DNA from: Comamonadaceae bacterium
GTDB taxonomy: Bacteria; Pseudomonadota; Gammaproteobacteria; Burkholderiales; Burkholderiaceae_C
Assembly (NCBI GenBank): GCA_947461325.1
Contig: CANHLD010000033.1
Span: forward strand, 1 to 13,045
Length of the DNA stretch: 13,045 nucleotides
Direction of reading: 5' to 3'
Both the position numbers and the translations under genes were made by a program. The first letter of the stretch is position 1. Every line of letters begins with the position of its first letter. Under the pieces are notes generated by a model that saw nothing but the letters and a program-made list of their open reading frames with translations, did not search any database and was not told the DNA's origin. Positions 11,367-13,045 of the stretch are shown here, piece after piece.

Positions 11367-13045
11367 TCAGTGCGAAAGCTGAGCCCACGCTTTTTCCAAC
11401 CGCTTCACACTCACTGGTTGCGGCGTTCTCAGTTCTTGCGCGAAAAAGCTGACCCGCAGCTCTTCTAATAACCATCTGAACTCCAACATGCGCGCATCCG
11501 TTTGGCCTTTGCGCTCGGCCACCAGCCGCCAATACTTTTGCTCCAGCGGTTTCAGCTCAGTCAATCGCTGCGCGTCACGCGCAGGGTCGGCGCGGTATTT
11601 CTCCAGCCGCAGGCTGATGGCTTTCAAGTAACGTGTGCCATGTTGCAACTGCGGCCACGGGGTAGCGGCCAGAAAGTTTTTCGGCAGCAGGCGTTGCAGT
11701 TGCTGGGCGCAGTCGGCGGTGGCGTCCGGCGCATTTTTCGTGTCTTTGATTTTTCGCTGCGCCAGCGCAAATTCGCTCAGCACGCCAAGCGCTAAACGCG
11801 CCACTTCATTCGCAATCAGTGTCAAACGTCCGCGCCCTTCGTCTATGCGCCGCTTAAAACTGTTTTCGTCGTTCGGCAAAGGATCGAGCAAAAACGCACG
11901 GTCCAGCGCCACGTCGATGATTTGCGCTTTCAACTCTTCAGCGCTGCCCAGCTGCATATAGGCCACGGCCATTTTTTGCATGTCGGGAATGTTTTTCTCC
12001 AGGTACTTCAACGCATCTTTGATTTGCAGCGCAAACAAGCGGCGCAGGCCGGCGCGGTTTTTGGCGGCGGCGACGTCGGGCTCGTCAAACACTTCGATGC
12101 TGACCGCGTCGCCCATGTCCACCAGCGCCGGAAAACCGATCAGGCTTTGTCCACCTTTGCTGATCTCCATGAGTTCGGGCATTTCGCCGAATGACCAGGT
12201 GGTGTATTTTTGGTGGGTGATCTGGAAATTGGAGGCAGAACCCGTCTTCTTTGTGGCTGCGAAATTGGGGTCAGAGCCCGAGTTTTGCTTCGCAAAATCG
12301 GGATCCGACCCCAATTTCGCTGACCCCAATTTCTCCGCAGAAGCTGCCAACTTCAAGCCCGCCAGCGCTTGAAACGCGCCTCGGGCTTTGGAGCCCAATT
12401 CCGCTTTCAATGCCCCGAGGTTTCTGCCCTGCCCCAACTGCCTGCCGTGCTCATCCACCACACGAAAGTTCATGAAGAAATGCGCGCTCAACATGTCTAG
12501 CTTGAAGTCGCTGCGCTTGATATCTAGGCTTGTTTCATCCCGGGCTTTTTTCAGCAACACCTCAGTCAAACCGCCCGCGCCAAACACCTCGGGCACTGAC
12601 AACTCAGCCGCCAGTCGGGCGGCGCTCTCAGGCAGCGGCACAAACCGGCTGCGCGGTCGCTGGGGCAAGCTTTTCAGCAACGCCTGTATCTTGTCCTTCA
12701 ACATGCCGGGCACCAGCCACTCGGCGCGCTCTTCACTCACCTGGTTCAACACAAACAAAGGCACGGTCACGGTCACGCCGTCTTTGGCGTCGCCCGGTGC
12801 ATGCAGGTAATGTGCGGCGCAATCCACACCGCCCAAGCGCACCATCTTGGGAAATGCCTGCGCGGTGATGCCCACGGCTTCATGGCGCATCAATGATTCA
12901 CGCGTCATCAGCAAAGGTTCGCTGTTGTCACCTGCGGCGCGTCTGCGCTTGCTCTCGTCGCGGTGCCAACGTTCCAAGCCTTTGCAATTGCACACGTCCT
13001 CGGGTAACAGCTGTTCGTAAAACGCCTGAATCATGCTGTCGTCCA
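11367..13045 (-). CDS. hrpA: HrpA, DEAH-box RNA helicase (C-terminal part, cut by window edge)
   Basis: HrpA is a large ATP-dependent RNA helicase; in E. coli it acts in mRNA processing and rescue of stalled ribosomes. About 559 C-terminal residues are visible and the frame stays open to the window edge, so the helicase motor lies outside. The visible part matches the long C-terminal domain of HrpA: FYEQLLPEDVCN, GVTVTVPLFVLNQVSEERAE, WLVPGMLKDKIQALLKSLPQ, MNFRVVDEHGRQLGQGRNL, TTWSFGEMPE, and the C-terminus FRWLLEELRVSFFAQELRTP. Residue numbers here count from the Met at 13034, which is internal and not the start. Residues 235-270 form a repetitive insert (KLGSA, KLGSDPDFAKQNS, GSDPNFAATKKT, GSASNF) encoded by a palindromic DNA element. 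In E. coli HrpA, as I recall it, only a few residues lie here. It converges with cysB. The visible part looks GC-richer than the pst-ppx end. Confidence 0.93.
   Translation of the reverse strand, partial: DDSMIQAFYEQLLPEDVCNCKGLERWHRDESKRRRAAGDNSEPLLMTRESLMRHEAVGITAQAFPKMVRLGGVDCAAHYLHAPGDAKDGVTVTVPLFVLNQVSEERAEWLVPGMLKDKIQALLKSLPQRPRSRFVPLPESAARLAAELSVPEVFGAGGLTEVLLKKARDETSLDIKRSDFKLDMLSAHFFMNFRVVDEHGRQLGQGRNLGALKAELGSKARGAFQALAGLKLAASAEKLGSAKLGSDPDFAKQNSGSDPNFAATKKTGSASNFQITHQKYTTWSFGEMPELMEISKGGQSLIGFPALVDMGDAVSIEVFDEPDVAAAKNRAGLRRLFALQIKDALKYLEKNIPDMQKMAVAYMQLGSAEELKAQIIDVALDRAFLLDPLPNDENSFKRRIDEGRGRLTLIANEVARLALGVLSEFALAQRKIKDTKNAPDATADCAQQLQRLLPKNFLAATPWPQLQHGTRYLKAISLRLEKYRADPARDAQRLTELKPLEQKYWRLVAERKGQTDARMLEFRWLLEELRVSFFAQELRTPQPVSVKRLEKAWAQLSH
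12225..12333. repeat. Composite of partial repeat arms around the hrpA palindrome
   Basis: A near-copy of the left arm lies 36 bases outside it: 12225-12244 matches 12261-12280 at 17 of 20 positions. A second exact copy of the 12-base right arm, GACCCCAATTTC, lies 15 bases outside the first, at 12322-12333 against 12307-12318. Both offsets are multiples of three, so the hrpA frame is kept. The outer arms can pair with each other as well, which makes the structure nested. Confidence 0.75.
12261..12318. repeat. 58-base REP-like palindrome inside hrpA
   Basis: GAAATTGGGGTC (12261-12272) pairs exactly with GACCCCAATTTC (12307-12318). Further in, CCCGA (12277-12281) pairs with TCGGG (12298-12302), and TTTTGC (12283-12288) pairs with GCAAAA (12292-12297) around a TTC loop. 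In all about 25 pairs form, with two mismatches and one bulged G. It is read in frame by hrpA as part of a GSDPDF/GSDPNF repeat. I recall GGGGTCAGAG-type palindromes being scattered in betaproteobacterial genomes, but I cannot verify that here. Confidence 0.8.

Noticed and set aside
12225..12333. A CRISPR array as the explanation of the repeats in hrpA
   Set aside because: The repeats are nested inverted and partial copies without regular unique spacers, and they are continuous hrpA coding sequence.
12376..12420. Small inverted repeats (CCTCGGG with CCCCGAGG, and GGGCT-TTGG-AGCCC) in hrpA
   Set aside because: They are short, with a long or weak pairing, within GC-rich coding sequence. No extra copies or frame effects were seen.
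12388..12868. Plus-strand open frames of 112-140 codons opposite hrpA
   Set aside because: These are antisense frames in GC-rich coding DNA, where long open frames arise by chance. They show no start signals or recognisable domains.

Overview
The window looks like chromosomal DNA of a betaproteobacterium, most likely Burkholderiales and perhaps Comamonadaceae-like. The evidence is the gene order pepA-holC facing lptF-lptG, then a short CbiX-type chelatase, cysB and a convergent hrpA, together with protein sequences that resemble that order. This placement is from memory of gene order and motifs, not from a search. All recognisable genes are housekeeping genes, coding density is high, and the longest gene-free gap is 209 bases (2449-2657). 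I see no prophage, CRISPR array, tRNA, rRNA or defence island.

Layout. (1) 1-2448, minus strand: phosphate transport genes pstS-pstC-pstA (pstA runs off the left edge), with a Pho-box-like site and a leader hairpin upstream of pstS and a perfect 13-bp hairpin between pstS and pstC. (2) 2658-4160, plus strand: ppx exopolyphosphatase, divergent from pstS, so phosphate uptake and polyphosphate breakdown share one intergenic region. (3) 4157-5290, minus: a periplasmic branched-chain amino acid binding protein whose stop codon interlocks with that of ppx. (4) 7636-5433, minus: pepA, holC and a small unrecognised gene, probably one operon. (5) 7663-10228, plus: lptF-lptG-cbiX, tightly coupled by ATGA and TGATG junctions; lptF starts only 26 bases from pepA. 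(6) 10352-11272, plus: cysB. (7) 11367-13045, minus: the C-terminal part of hrpA, cut by the right edge.

How the genes relate. PstSCA imports phosphate and Ppx releases it from polyphosphate. LptF and LptG are the membrane subunits of the lipopolysaccharide export ABC transporter. CbiX probably inserts iron (siroheme) or cobalt into sirohydrochlorin, and CysB controls sulfur assimilation, which needs siroheme for sulfite reductase, so those two neighbours may be linked through sulfur metabolism.

The most unusual feature is a 58-base palindrome at 12261-12318, flanked by further partial copies of its own arms (12225-12333). It lies inside hrpA and is read through in frame as a repetitive linker of roughly 36 residues that I do not recall in the E. 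coli protein. It looks like a REP-like or other miniature palindromic element that has become coding sequence. I found no convincing wholly new multi-gene system.
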